The notes beneath the pieces were generated by a model. That model was given only the letters and a program-made list of their open reading frames with translations. It searched no databases and was not told the origin of the DNA. This document shows positions 8,075 to 17,810 of a DNA stretch of 47,763 nucleotides, one piece after another. Positions within the stretch are counted from its first letter, which is position 1, and the number at the start of each line of letters is the position of its first letter. The stretch is from NCBI GenBank assembly GCA_040007095.1, contig JBDTVS010000172.1, positions 1-47,763 on the forward strand. Direction: 5' to 3'. A program made the translations under genes and the position numbers. The DNA comes from JBDTVS01 sp040007095. Its GTDB lineage: Bacteria; Acidobacteriota; Vicinamibacteria; Vicinamibacterales; CAVVIG01.

Positions 8075-9091
8075 TCACGGCGTCAGCCACGGGGCTTCTC
8101 CGTGGCACTTCTTGTATTTCCGGCCGCTGCCGCACGGGCAGGGGTCGTTGCGCCCAACCTTCCGCGACGCTGACGTCGCCGCAAGCGGCCGTCGATCGCT
8201 CCTCAGCGGCCGCTGTGCAACCGGGGCTGGCGGTTCGCCCTCCGCAACCGGGCTGGGATCTGCGTCCCCGGCGGCGGTCTCGACACCGCGGGAGTCCGGG
8301 GCGGCGTTCTGGACGCGGGTCGTGCGCAAATAGTGAGGGCTGTATTCCAGCCCATAAGCGGTCTTGAGTTTGACGGCCGTCTTTTCGCGGAAGAACGCCT
8401 CGCTCGATTGACGTCTCGCCCCCTGTTCGTCTTCGGTGCCATCGCGAAAATTGATCTCTGCCCGCGGCACGAACAGCACCTGTCCGATCGGCAGGCTGTG
8501 CGATGCTGAAATCGACTCGCCAGGCTGCAAAACGTATCGGAACTCGGTGCCGTGCACGAACCAGTCGGTCTCGACGCGGACCACCAGCATCGGGGCGATC
8601 GGCCGCTCGATCATGTTGAAGATCGGCGTGTAGACCGTGTCCCAACCCGGGGGGGTTTGAAAATCCCACGCGCCCCGCAGCGTGACGGCGCCCGCGGGAG
8701 TACCGAGGTCGTCCGCGGCGATGAACATCCGGGTCATCAGCGAGGCGGTCTGACGTGACTCCGGAGTGGCCTGAAGGAACATCGTGACCTCTTCACCGAC
8801 CGCACCCATGCCACCTGCGGGAAGCTGAAACGTCACGGCAAAAATCGGCTCCCACTTCGAACCGGTCGGATTCACCGAGTACACGAAGCGGTAGCGCCCT
8901 TCCCCTTCGTAGCCAATCTGAAACGACTCGTTCTCGTTGAGGGGCGGATGAACCAGGAAGCCGAGCGCACTGCCGGCTTCGAGCACGGGACAATGCCGCG
9001 CGTGCTGCGGCAGGAGCGGCCGTTGGCTTTCGCGGCGCGGTCTCAACCCGATGCCTGGCCGGCGCGGGTTGGGAAAGAGGGCGACTTCCAT
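8075..9091 (-). CDS. uncharacterised protein with C-terminal SEC-C zinc motif
   Basis: 338 residues from the ATG at 9091 (a TTG precedes it). The C-terminus carries an intact SEC-C motif, RNDPCPCGSGRKYKKCHG, a small zinc-binding module found in SecA and in many unrelated proteins. The first 240 residues form a domain I do not recognise with certainty. Notable segments are FLVHPPLNENESFQIGYEG, SKWEPIFAVTFQLPAG and GWDTVYTPIFNMIERPI. A Pro/Ala/Glu-rich linker joins the two parts. No signal peptide is visible, so it is probably cytosolic. It is convergent with the methyltransferase gene and lies 91 bp beyond the amidase stop on the same strand. A GCCACGG/CCGTGGC hairpin falls at its 3' end (8086-8106). 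Function unknown. Confidence 0.8.
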   Translation of the reverse strand: MEVALFPNPRRPGIGLRPRRESQRPLLPQHARHCPVLEAGSALGFLVHPPLNENESFQIGYEGEGRYRFVYSVNPTGSKWEPIFAVTFQLPAGGMGAVGEEVTMFLQATPESRQTASLMTRMFIAADDLGTPAGAVTLRGAWDFQTPPGWDTVYTPIFNMIERPIAPMLVVRVETDWFVHGTEFRYVLQPGESISASHSLPIGQVLFVPRAEINFRDGTEDEQGARRQSSEAFFREKTAVKLKTAYGLEYSPHYLRTTRVQNAAPDSRGVETAAGDADPSPVAEGEPPAPVAQRPLRSDRRPLAATSASRKVGRNDPCPCGSGRKYKKCHGEAPWLTP

Positions 9092-9182
9092 CAACCGATG
9101 TTACGACCGTGCGTGAACAGTCGATGAAGCGCTCGCGCGCCAGGTTACGCCGTCGAGTCGTCCGTCGAGTGTCGTACACATC

Positions 9183-11210
9183 TCACTGCGCCTTGTCCTT
9201 CACCCTGACCGCGGCCGTTGAGAGTGACGCGGGCCGAACCGGGCCGAAGTCGGGCGGCGGTATGCGGTGATGGGTCGCGCTCTCATAGGCGGACGCGATT
9301 CGAAATAACGTCGGCTCGCCGAACGGCCGGCCGTAGAACATCACGGACACGGGCAGCTTCGCTGCAACCGGACCGACCAATCGCGTGCCTCCCTCCGCCG
9401 ACGCATCCCTCACGCGATCATAGACCTGGGTCGTAAAGCCCGCCGGCACGCCGAGTTCCGGAAATCCCTGCGTGCCGAGAAAGCTCCAAATCGAAGCCCC
9501 GCGCCCGTGCAGAGTCGGTTCGAGCGGCTGCCCGTTGATGTACGGTGGAATGTTCCCGGTCGGGCAGACCATCGCGTCGAGATGCAGCTCCTCCATGCCC
9601 AGCAGGACAATCTGCTGCACGGCGTAGCGCATCAGCCAGCGGTTCGAATTGTCGAGGGTCATCGGCGTGTTCGCGTTTTCACGCGCGGCCCTTCTGTTGG
9701 TGTCCGCATCGGCTCGAACATCCGTGTAGGTCTTCGACTTCTCGTTCAAATCCTTCAGGGTCTTGATGTTCGCATCGCCTCGCTCCCTGAGGTAGAGCTC
9801 GAGCGAATAGCGCGACTCGCCGACCGAGGGTGCCGCCCCGAACTCGCGCAGATTGAGTCCGCTGGGCGTGAGCGATGGATTCAGGAACATGTCGACCAGC
9901 GACGCGATGTGGTCCGCGGACGGTCTTCCATTGGCGTCGACCGGAAAAGTCTTGGGGAATCGAGCGATGAACAACGTGTTGAGGACCGACGGCGCATACT
10001 TGTCGATGAACTTCTGCATCAGCGCTCCGCCTGGTCCGGGATCGACGATGGTAGCGCCGAGCTTCTGCAGATCGGCAATCGCGCGCTCGGTCAGGTCGAT
10101 GCTTTCGGTGTCCGCTTCGTTGAACAAGCGCCGATCCATGTATTCACGAATCACGCCGATGCGCACGCCATCAAGACGCTTGGCATTCGCATAGCTCTGA
10201 TAGGGCGACGTCGGCAGCCGTCCGACGCTGAATACCGTGAGTTCGTCTTTGGGATCGTATCCAGCGATGACGTTGAGCACGCGTGCCGCATCCTGGACCG
10301 TCCGGCAAATCGGACCGACCCGCGTGTTGTATCCCGCGTCGTACATGCCGTTGCGGCTGACGATCTCCTGTGTCGGCGCCAGACCGACGACGCTGTTGTT
10401 CTTGGTCGGATGGAGGATGGAGCCACCCGTCTCTTCGGCAATCGAGCAGGTCACCAGATTGGCGCTCACCGACGAGCCGGATCCGCTGCTCGACGTGCCG
10501 GTCGATCGTTCGGTGTCGTATGGATTGCAGCTCACGCCCCCGAATGGACTCCGCGACCCCACGTTCGGCGACCCCACGTTGGCCTTCGCCAGGATGATGC
10601 CGCCGGCCTCGCGCAGACGGGTGATGAAGGTCGCGTCGTGAGGCGGACGATCGTTGGCATACGGGACGTCCAGGCCGGCCGTCGATCGCATGTCGAAGGT
10701 GTCGTACCAATCCTTGACCGAAAACACGATGCCGTGGAGAGGGCCGATCAGCTTGCCGGTGGACTTGAAGTAGGCATCCTGCTTCGCGGCCACTTCGAGC
10801 GCGTCGGGCATATCGGCAGAGGTATCCGCTGCGTCGGTCTGACTCCGTGCCTTTCGTGCGTCGAACGCTTGCGACAACCGGCTGGCCGGCCGCAGATTCA
10901 AGGTAATCAGCGCGTTGAGCTGGCCCGCGTGCTTGATGGTCTTAAAAGACCCGAGAGCGCCCTGCGGTTGATCGACACACGACCCATCATAGGCTTTGAT
11001 CCGCTCCAGATAGAGTTGGACGACTCGCGTCGAGGTCAAACGACCTTTGAGGATTTCCGACTGGATGCCCTCGATCGTCGCCTCCTCGATCTGGAACTTC
11101 GCTGCTTGTGGCGCGGCGACCAACGGAACCGGCATCACCATCGTGACCGAACTGTACAGACCGATTGCGACACTCGCCAGGCTGGCCCGGAACACGGGTT
11201 GTGCCTTCAT
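9183..11210 (-). CDS. amidase (amidase-signature family), exported
   Basis: 675-residue serine amidase with a Ser-cisSer-Lys catalytic set. Lys166 is in the conserved segment GIVFSVKDWYDT, and the Gly/Ser-rich signature (TGTSSSGSGSSVSA, about residues 233-247) supplies both serines. GGSILHPTKNNSVVGLAPT follows, as expected for the family. The ATG at 11210 has a strong ribosome site (GGAGAGGT). The first 35 residues form a signal peptide, so it acts in the periplasm or outside. It is longer than typical bacterial amidases (about 450-500 residues) because of inserts in the C-terminal half. The gene follows the second TonB receptor by 76 bp on the same strand, so the pair is likely cotranscribed. 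Substrate unknown; an amide or peptide taken up by the receptor is a reasonable inference. Confidence 0.9.
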   Translation of the reverse strand: MKAQPVFRASLASVAIGLYSSVTMVMPVPLVAAPQAAKFQIEEATIEGIQSEILKGRLTSTRVVQLYLERIKAYDGSCVDQPQGALGSFKTIKHAGQLNALITLNLRPASRLSQAFDARKARSQTDAADTSADMPDALEVAAKQDAYFKSTGKLIGPLHGIVFSVKDWYDTFDMRSTAGLDVPYANDRPPHDATFITRLREAGGIILAKANVGSPNVGSRSPFGGVSCNPYDTERSTGTSSSGSGSSVSANLVTCSIAEETGGSILHPTKNNSVVGLAPTQEIVSRNGMYDAGYNTRVGPICRTVQDAARVLNVIAGYDPKDELTVFSVGRLPTSPYQSYANAKRLDGVRIGVIREYMDRRLFNEADTESIDLTERAIADLQKLGATIVDPGPGGALMQKFIDKYAPSVLNTLFIARFPKTFPVDANGRPSADHIASLVDMFLNPSLTPSGLNLREFGAAPSVGESRYSLELYLRERGDANIKTLKDLNEKSKTYTDVRADADTNRRAARENANTPMTLDNSNRWLMRYAVQQIVLLGMEELHLDAMVCPTGNIPPYINGQPLEPTLHGRGASIWSFLGTQGFPELGVPAGFTTQVYDRVRDASAEGGTRLVGPVAAKLPVSVMFYGRPFGEPTLFRIASAYESATHHRIPPPDFGPVRPASLSTAAVRVKDKAQ

Positions 11211-11286
11211 ATGACCTCTCCTCACAAAGACAACCTCTCAGTCGCCCGGCATCGATCCTATCCCGCAGATTCCAAGTGTGGTCGCC

Positions 11287-14196
11287 TTAGAAGACCACAC
11301 GTACTCCGAACTGACCCTCGCGCGGGACGTACGCGTTGCCCGAGTTCGCCAGCGGCTGGCCAAACGACGCTGACGTGATGGTGGTGTTATAGCTGCCGTA
11401 GTTGCTCCAGTTGAATACGTTGAACACCTCCGCCAGCAGCTCGACCTTGACGTTGTTGACGACTTTGATGTGGCTGGTGAGACGCAAGTCCACCTTGTGC
11501 AGCGGCAGTCCCACCAGAGCATCCCTCGGCCATACCGATCCGGTCGCGATGACAGCGGGGCCCTCCCACCGATCGAGCATGGCGGCTGGAATCGTGATCG
11601 GCGCACCGATGTTCAGGCGGTTCGTACCAGGCTTGCTGTAGGGCGAGCTCGAGCTCGAGGCGTTGTAATGCGAGCCCGAGCCGTAGAAGAACGAGCCGGC
11701 GACGGCAAACTGCCAAGGCAGGTTGATAATTCCGTTGGCGCGGAAGGTGTCGCGCTGGAATCCCGTCGACTGCGCCCAGTCGGCGTTCGGGTCGAACTGG
11801 TTGTTGGCCAGATAGCCGAACCCGGTCGTGTTGTCCTTCATCGAGAGCGTACGTGTGTAGGTCGCTCCCGCCTGGAAGTTGTGGCTGAACCGACGGGTGA
11901 AGGAGCTCGACAGCAACCGGCTCTGCGTCTTGCCGTCGCTCGTGAGCCACTGGTCGAGGCCGTAGGCCGGATTGGGCCGTCCGAAGATCGCCGGATCCTT
12001 GTTGTAGCCGGTGACGGGATCGTAGAACAGGTTCACATCGCGGCTGCGCACCTGGCGAAGCTCCTCCAGATCCGTCAAGTCGACGTCGAAGGACATCGTC
12101 GCGCCAAGTTGCTTCTGGAATCCAATCGAGCTCTGCCAACCGAAGGGGTCCCGATAGTTTGGCGCGATGATCGTCGTCTGTTGGGGGGGCAGCGGAACCG
12201 CGCCCGACAGTACCTGCTCGGCGGTGACACCGCCGGTCGGGTTTGCCATCGAGAAGTTCTTGTCGGTCGGCAGGAAGACCGCTGTCACCGACGTGTTGTA
12301 GAACTGCTGCCTGTAGGTCACGTTCGAAACCGGGAAGTTGTAATAGATGCCGGTCCCCCCGCGAATCACCAGATCGTTCCTCCCGCCGACGTTGTAGACG
12401 AAGCCGCCGCGGGGACCGAACGCGAGCTTGTCGCGCGTGCCGGTCTTGTAGCCGAAGTCGCCGTTGTCGATGCCGTTGTTGATCAGAATGGGCTTGTCTG
12501 TGACGCGGGGCGGATCGAGGCCGGCCCAGTCCAGGTCATACCGAATACCCATGTTGACCGTCAGCTTGTCGGTAGCGCGCCAGTTGTCGCCGAACCACGC
12601 CGCGGTGTAAGGCCGCGGGACGTCGACGAGGAAGTCTCGGTTGAAGAAGATGTCGAATTCCTGGAGGTACGGTTGAAGGTTACTGATATTCCAGGTGGCT
12701 GGATTGTTCCATGAGTTCGCCGGGAAGTCGGCATCGAGCAGCGCCGCAGGCGGCAGCTTGTTGAATACGTAAGTACCCCGGCGGTTCAGGTCCCACACCT
12801 TGGTATCTCGGTCCTTCAGCAGCTCAGCGCCGATCTTCATCTCGTGCTTGCCTTTGTGCCAGTTGATGTCCAGTCGCCCCTGGTACTCGTCCTGCCACGT
12901 ATAGTTGGGGTAATTCTGCTGCCCGCCCATGGTCAGCGTGGGGAATTGAAACACGGGCACGCCGAACGGCGTGTCATAGAACTGGACGTTGTTTGAGGGA
13001 ATCGGATCGTTGTACCAGGAGAATCGGTCGATCCCGAGCTTCACCTGCACCATCAGGTTGTTGCTGACGACATGCGTCCAGGTGCCAAAGATGTTGGTCG
13101 AGTAGTACTTCGCCGATTCCGCCATGGACGGGTGTGTGCCGCCGCTCGAAATCAGAAACGGGTTGTCGCTGGTCCATCGCTGCACCCGGAACGAGTAGTT
13201 GTTCTTGGCCGACTGCTGGTAGTCGACTCGACCCAGCAGGCTGCCCTGGACCGTATTCGACGGCATCTGCCAGGTCTGATTCGGAAGCGCCGTCGGCGTC
13301 AGCACCGCGGTGAGAGGGTTCCGTTCATACTCGTAGGATCCGAAAAAGTGAATCTTGTCCTTGATCACCGGGCCGCCCCAGGTGAAGCCGGCTTGCTGAT
13401 CCTCATAAGGCAGCACCGTGCCTTTGACCGGGTCGGCCTCGTTGAACCTGTCGCTGCGGAAGAACCCATACGTCGAGCCGTGCATTTCGTTGGTGCCGGA
13501 TCGGGAAATGGCCTGGACCTGTATCCCTGTTGAGCGACCCTGAGTGATGTCGTACAAATTCGTCACCACCTGGAATTCGGCGATCGCCTCTCGACTGAGC
13601 TTGGGTTCGCCGAACCCCGAGCCGGCCACGCGCTGGGTAATCTGCTGGCCGTCGAGATTCAGTTGGTACTGGTCGTCGCTGACGCCCGGCGTGTTCGAGA
13701 TGTTGTTGGCCGTGATGCCCTTGACCATCAGGGACAGCTCCTGCCAGTTCCGACCCTGCAGGGGCAGCTCCGCCATCTGACGTCGATCGATGTTTCCGGC
13801 GACCTGCGCCCGCGTCACGTCAACGAGCGGCGCCTGCGAGGTCACCGTCACGGTCTCCTCCAGCGAGGCGACCTTCATGGTGACTCGAGGTACGGTGACG
13901 TTCTGTCCCACGAGCAGCTCTATGCCGGTAATCTCCGTCGTTGCGAACCCCGAAAGCTCGAGCCGGATCATGTAGCGACCCGGGGCCACGTTGTCGAATC
14001 GGTAACGGCCGTCTGCCTCGGCAACGGCGACCGACTGAATGCCGGTGTTGATTTCGATCGTCGTTACCGTGGCGCCAGGCAGCACGGATTGCGACTCGTC
14101 GACGACAGTGCCCTGCACTGTCGCGTTCTGCTGCGCGGCCACACCGGCCGGCAACAGGAGTGCGAATGCAATCAACCAACCGATGTAACGGAGCAT
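11287..14196 (-). CDS. TonB-dependent receptor, Oar-like, with N-terminal carboxypeptidase-regulatory domain (copy 2)
   Basis: 969-residue outer-membrane receptor. The chosen ATG at 14196 follows GGGGGGGAATTGTTG and gives the signal peptide MLRYIGWLIAFALLLPAG cleaved near VAAQQ; the open frame continues to 14259. Domains are a carboxypeptidase-regulatory-like domain (VQGTVVDESQSVLPGATVTT), a plug with DRRQMAELPLQGRNW and LNLDGQQITQRVAGSGFGEP, and a barrel ending in RVVF. It is strikingly similar to copy 3 at 26737, including the signal peptide and first 300 residues, so those two are recent paralogs. The downstream amidase gene on the same strand suggests a linked transport and hydrolysis function. 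The ligand is not known. No classical TonB box is obvious at the N-terminus. Confidence 0.9.
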   Translation of the reverse strand: MLRYIGWLIAFALLLPAGVAAQQNATVQGTVVDESQSVLPGATVTTIEINTGIQSVAVAEADGRYRFDNVAPGRYMIRLELSGFATTEITGIELLVGQNVTVPRVTMKVASLEETVTVTSQAPLVDVTRAQVAGNIDRRQMAELPLQGRNWQELSLMVKGITANNISNTPGVSDDQYQLNLDGQQITQRVAGSGFGEPKLSREAIAEFQVVTNLYDITQGRSTGIQVQAISRSGTNEMHGSTYGFFRSDRFNEADPVKGTVLPYEDQQAGFTWGGPVIKDKIHFFGSYEYERNPLTAVLTPTALPNQTWQMPSNTVQGSLLGRVDYQQSAKNNYSFRVQRWTSDNPFLISSGGTHPSMAESAKYYSTNIFGTWTHVVSNNLMVQVKLGIDRFSWYNDPIPSNNVQFYDTPFGVPVFQFPTLTMGGQQNYPNYTWQDEYQGRLDINWHKGKHEMKIGAELLKDRDTKVWDLNRRGTYVFNKLPPAALLDADFPANSWNNPATWNISNLQPYLQEFDIFFNRDFLVDVPRPYTAAWFGDNWRATDKLTVNMGIRYDLDWAGLDPPRVTDKPILINNGIDNGDFGYKTGTRDKLAFGPRGGFVYNVGGRNDLVIRGGTGIYYNFPVSNVTYRQQFYNTSVTAVFLPTDKNFSMANPTGGVTAEQVLSGAVPLPPQQTTIIAPNYRDPFGWQSSIGFQKQLGATMSFDVDLTDLEELRQVRSRDVNLFYDPVTGYNKDPAIFGRPNPAYGLDQWLTSDGKTQSRLLSSSFTRRFSHNFQAGATYTRTLSMKDNTTGFGYLANNQFDPNADWAQSTGFQRDTFRANGIINLPWQFAVAGSFFYGSGSHYNASSSSSPYSKPGTNRLNIGAPITIPAAMLDRWEGPAVIATGSVWPRDALVGLPLHKVDLRLTSHIKVVNNVKVELLAEVFNVFNWSNYGSYNTTITSASFGQPLANSGNAYVPREGQFGVRVVF

Positions 14197-14758
14197 CAAC
14201 AATTCCCCCCCCTGTGTGAAAAGGCACCGAGACATCGCGGCGGTGGCGTGTGCCATCACTCACGAGTGCGACCAACGTGTGTGGTTGTGGTGATCTCGGC
14301 GCGAAACAATCAGTGCAAGCGGAAGGCCATCGACCTGCGCGTCGGGCTTTTGCGCGAGTTCCCGAGGGAAACGCTCGGGTTGCGCGGTGACACGGCAGGA
14401 CGCGACGATCGCGGTCGCTGAAGAATCGACAACGTTGTTCGCGGGTGAGCGCCGCTTGCGACCAATTTGTTCAGACGCGCGCGAAAGCGACGATCGGGTG
14501 CGGGAACAGGTCTCTGCGGGGCGCTGTGCGCATCGTGGGAGACACAGCGCTGAAGGGTATCGAGACCCGATCGACGAGACGATTGCGAAACGATCTGAGC
14601 TTCGCGGAGGCCGGAAGTGAGGGGCTACTCGAGTGACCGGCTACGGCGGGCCTCGAGTCGTTCGTGCACGCATCTCTCCCGACGCCACAATCGTGACGCC
14701 GGGGATGGAGGATCAAAGGACGCGGAGACGACGAGTCACTCTGTCACTCCAGGCGGGA
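14197..14758. other. 562-bp stretch without a convincing gene
   Basis: This gap lies between the MFS gene and the second TonB receptor, both on the minus strand. It should contain the receptor promoter and the end of the MFS transcript. I see short unsupported reading frames and a 10-bp palindrome ACAACGTTGT at 14429-14438, but no RNA gene, clear promoter or terminator. Confidence 0.5.
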
Positions 14759-16036
14759 TTACAGCCGCACCGGGATGGCGGGCGCGGTGACCGTTTCCGG
14801 CGTGCTGATTCCGCTGAGCCACCGATGCCGCATCGGCTTCAGTGCCACACCCGCCAGCAGCGCGGTCGTGAAGTTCATCGCGATGATGACGAAGAAGACC
14901 GGCATCCACGATCCGTAGGCGTCGTGAACCAGTGCGGCGACCGGGCCGCCGAGCACAGACCCGATGCCCTGCGCCATGTAGAGAAATCCGTAGTTGGTGG
15001 TCGCGTGCTTCGCGCCGTAGGTGTCGGTCAAGGTCGACGGGAACAGCGAGAAGATCTCGCCCCAGGCGAAAAGCACCACGCCGGACATCAGCACGAAAGC
15101 CACGGGGTGCGAGCGCGTGACCAGCCAGACAATCATCGCGACGCCCTCGAGCGTGAACGCGATCACCATCGTATTCTCGCGGCCGATCCGATCGGACAGC
15201 CAGCCAAAGAACGGTCGCGTGAGGCCGTTGGTAATCCGGTCGAGGGACAACGCCAGCGGCAGCAGCGGCAGGCCGAACACGATGGCGCCGGCCATCCCGA
15301 AGTCACGCGTGAACGCCGCCATCTGCGAAGTCACCATCAAACCCGCCGTAGACATCATGGTCATCATGACGAACATCAGCCAAAAAATCGGGGTCCGCAG
15401 CATTTCGGCGGGCCGGTAGTTGGTCGCCGGCGCGGCACGGGGCCAGGCCCCATCTCTTGCCGGGGTGGTGTCTGTCGCAGTGGGCTTCCTGAGGCCCTGC
15501 GCGGCGAGCACGCCAACGGCGCTGAAGACCAGGCCCCATCGAAACATCGCTTCCTGATAGCTCGCCGACTTCATCGATTCCGCAATCGGAAACGTCGTCA
15601 GCAGCGCGCCCATGCCGTAACCCGCGGCGACGATCCCGGTGGCGAACCCCCGGCGGTCCGGAAACCACTGCACCATGTGCCCGATCACTCCGACGTAGAC
15701 GATTCCCGTGCCGATGCCGCCGAGCAATCCATAGGTCAGGTACAGACCGGTCAGGGTCGTCACACTCGACGCGAGAACCCAGCTCAGACCGGTGAACGCC
15801 CCACCAACCGAGAGCAGGACCCGCGGCCCGAACTTGTCGACGAGAAACCCCTGGAACGGCGACAGGAACGTCTGGACGACGATCAGGATCGAAAACGTAA
15901 TCTGGATCGCCGCCAACCTCGTGTTGAGCGATGTGATCAGCGGCTGGGTAAACAGCGTCCAGACGTACTGCGGGCTCGAGATGGCGACCATGCACAGCAG
16001 GCCGAGCAACAACTGCCCCCAACGCGATCGAGTCAT
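14759..16036 (-). CDS. MFS transporter, oxalate/formate antiporter (OFA)-like
   Basis: 425-residue inner-membrane carrier with about twelve hydrophobic segments. The first helix contains LLGLLCMVAISSPQYVWTLF. The cytoplasmic loop between helices 2 and 3 has the MFS motif region FLVDKFGPR, and the matching loop in the second half reads FFGWLSDRIGREN. The overall pattern, including WFPDRRGFATGIVAAGYGMG, is typical of the OxlT/OFA family, whose members exchange small carboxylates. Its ATG overlaps the stop of the gamma-glutamyltransferase gene by 4 bp (ATGA), so the two are translationally coupled. The carrier may import the transferase's substrate or export a product; this is inference. Confidence 0.85.
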   Translation of the reverse strand: MTRSRWGQLLLGLLCMVAISSPQYVWTLFTQPLITSLNTRLAAIQITFSILIVVQTFLSPFQGFLVDKFGPRVLLSVGGAFTGLSWVLASSVTTLTGLYLTYGLLGGIGTGIVYVGVIGHMVQWFPDRRGFATGIVAAGYGMGALLTTFPIAESMKSASYQEAMFRWGLVFSAVGVLAAQGLRKPTATDTTPARDGAWPRAAPATNYRPAEMLRTPIFWLMFVMMTMMSTAGLMVTSQMAAFTRDFGMAGAIVFGLPLLPLALSLDRITNGLTRPFFGWLSDRIGRENTMVIAFTLEGVAMIVWLVTRSHPVAFVLMSGVVLFAWGEIFSLFPSTLTDTYGAKHATTNYGFLYMAQGIGSVLGGPVAALVHDAYGSWMPVFFVIIAMNFTTALLAGVALKPMRHRWLSGISTPETVTAPAIPVRL

Positions 16037-17724
16037 AAGATTGGCTCCGGAACCGCGGCGCCATCCTTGCGTGGATCGGAGGCACCTGAATTCACCTTCG
16101 CGCGCTCATCGCGCATCACCGCTTGACCGCCACCCACCATGTTCGAGAACTCACCCTGCACATCGATTTCGTGGCCGCGCTGCGCCAGAACCTCCCGCAC
16201 ACTTTCGGGGAACCGCGCTTCCATCATCACGTCGGCGCCAGCAAACGTCAGCTTCACGAATCGCGGCGCTTCGAGCGCCTGCTGGATGTTCAGACCGTGG
16301 TCGACAATGTTCGAGATGACCTGAACGTGCGCCTGCGGCTGATTCCAGCCGCCCATCACGCCGAAGCCAATCCGGATCGCGTCGCGCTTCATGAACGCGG
16401 GAATCACCGTCTGCAGCGGCCGTTTGCGGGGCGCCAGCGCGTTCGGGTGAGACCGATCGAAGGTGAACAAGCCGCCGCGGCTCTGAAGCGCGAACCCCGC
16501 GCCGTCAGGGACGACACCGGATCCAAAATTGGCGAAATTGCTCTGAATGAGCGAGACGACGTTCCCCGCGGCGTCAACCACCGAGAGATACGTCGTGTCG
16601 CCACCGTGCATCGGCAGCGTCCCGGCAACCACGTCGGTGGCGGCACGGCGGGGGTCGATGAGACCGGCGCGCTGACGCCCATAGGCTTTCGACAACATCG
16701 CCTCGACCGGCACCTTCGAGAATCGGGGATCGCCGACGTGACGCTGCATGTCGGCATAGGCCAGCTTTTTTGCCTCGATGAGCGTGTGCAGCGTCTCGGC
16801 GGTGCCCCGGCCGTAGCCGCCGATCGGGAACGCCTCGAGGATGTTCAGCATGATGAGCGCCGCAACGCCCTGGCTGTTCGGCGGGATTTCGTAGACATCC
16901 CAGCCGCGGTAGTTCGTCGTCAGAGGCGTGACCCACTCGGCCTGGTATTCGGACAGATCCGCTGGAGTGAAGCCGCCGCCGCGATCCTCCGAGCACTGCA
17001 GGATGCGTTTCGCGACCTGGCCTCGATAGAAGCCGTCGCTGCCGCCGACAGCTATCGCCCCGAGCGCGCGCGCGAGATCCGGGTTGCGGAAGATCTCGCC
17101 GGCCTGGGGCGGCCTGCCATCCGGCAAGTACGTCCCAGCGGCACTGTCGTCGCTGCGCAGCAGCGGCACGCTGCCAAGCCATTCGAGCGACGTGATCTCC
17201 GAAACCGGAAATCCATGCTCGGCGTGCGCGATCGCGGCCGCCAGAATCGTCTCGAGCGGCGCCGTGCCGAACTTCTCATGGAGCGCCATCCAGCCAGACA
17301 CGGCACCGGGAACGGTCACGGCGTGAATGCCCTGCTGTGGCATCTGGCTGAAACCGCGCGTCTTCAGGAACTCGATCGAGGCTCCGGCCGGCGACCAGCC
17401 GCTCGCGTTGAGCCCATGGACGCGGTCGTGCGCCGCGTCGTAGACGATGGCAAAGAGGTCGCCGCCGATGCCGTTCATCATCGGCGCGACGACACCCATC
17501 ACGGCGTTGGCGGCAATCGCCGCGTCGACCGCGTGCCCCCCCCGCGCGAGCACGACCGCGCCAGCCTGTGCTGCGAGGGGACTCTCCGCGGCGACGATCC
17601 CGCTCGTGGAGATGGTCATCGACCGCGCCTGCCAACGGCTGATCTCGGTGCGCGCGTAGTCCGCGTGCAGGCTGGCTTTCGCGGCGCCGGCCGGCATTTC
17701 GGCGTCTGGGGTCATGGCGCGCAT
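16033..17724 (-). CDS. gamma-glutamyltransferase family protein
   Basis: 563-residue Ntn-hydrolase of the GGT family, which cleaves or transfers gamma-glutamyl groups and is made as a self-processing precursor. The predicted cleavage and nucleophile residue is Thr377 in GGDTTYLSVVDAAGNVVS, followed by SNFANFGSGVVPDGAGF. The N-terminal half has MNGIGGDLFAIVYD, the usual oxyanion/glycine-rich segment. No obvious signal peptide precedes AAESPLAAQAGAVVLARGG, so it may be cytosolic, like YwrD-type members. The start is uncertain: ATG codons lie at 17724 and 17715 and neither has a strong ribosome site. It lies 81 bp after the second acetamidase gene and overlaps the MFS gene by 4 bp, forming a likely operon for amide or gamma-glutamyl compounds. 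Confidence 0.9.
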   Translation of the reverse strand: MRAMTPDAEMPAGAAKASLHADYARTEISRWQARSMTISTSGIVAAESPLAAQAGAVVLARGGHAVDAAIAANAVMGVVAPMMNGIGGDLFAIVYDAAHDRVHGLNASGWSPAGASIEFLKTRGFSQMPQQGIHAVTVPGAVSGWMALHEKFGTAPLETILAAAIAHAEHGFPVSEITSLEWLGSVPLLRSDDSAAGTYLPDGRPPQAGEIFRNPDLARALGAIAVGGSDGFYRGQVAKRILQCSEDRGGGFTPADLSEYQAEWVTPLTTNYRGWDVYEIPPNSQGVAALIMLNILEAFPIGGYGRGTAETLHTLIEAKKLAYADMQRHVGDPRFSKVPVEAMLSKAYGRQRAGLIDPRRAATDVVAGTLPMHGGDTTYLSVVDAAGNVVSLIQSNFANFGSGVVPDGAGFALQSRGGLFTFDRSHPNALAPRKRPLQTVIPAFMKRDAIRIGFGVMGGWNQPQAHVQVISNIVDHGLNIQQALEAPRFVKLTFAGADVMMEARFPESVREVLAQRGHEIDVQGEFSNMVGGGQAVMRDERAKVNSGASDPRKDGAAVPEPIL

Positions 17725-17766
17725 CTTACTTGTTTGCCTCGGATATCGACTCGCCCGTTTTGGATT

Positions 17767-17810
17767 CCATCACCCCATCACTCCATCACCCCATCCATTG
17801 CCCCATCACT
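17767..17810. repeat. octamer tandem repeat (CCATCACY)
   Basis: CCATCACC, CCATCACT, CCATCACC and the variant CCATCCAT run head to tail from 17767 to 17798, and another CCATCACT lies at 17803-17810. The array sits in the gap between the acetamidase and transferase genes and reaches into the acetamidase stop codon. It is probably a small slippage-prone microsatellite. Confidence 0.8.

Noticed and set aside
9507..11378. 623-residue plus-strand open frame
   Set aside because: It is antisense to the amidase gene, whose catalytic motifs, signal peptide and ribosome site are clear. The frame is a by-product of high GC content.
14429..14438. Operator palindrome ACAACGTTGT
   Set aside because: A single 10-bp palindrome can occur by chance in this much sequence, and no second site or known regulator consensus supports it.
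14633..16126. 497-residue plus-strand open frame
   Set aside because: Antisense to the twelve-helix MFS gene; the translation is Arg/His-rich noise.
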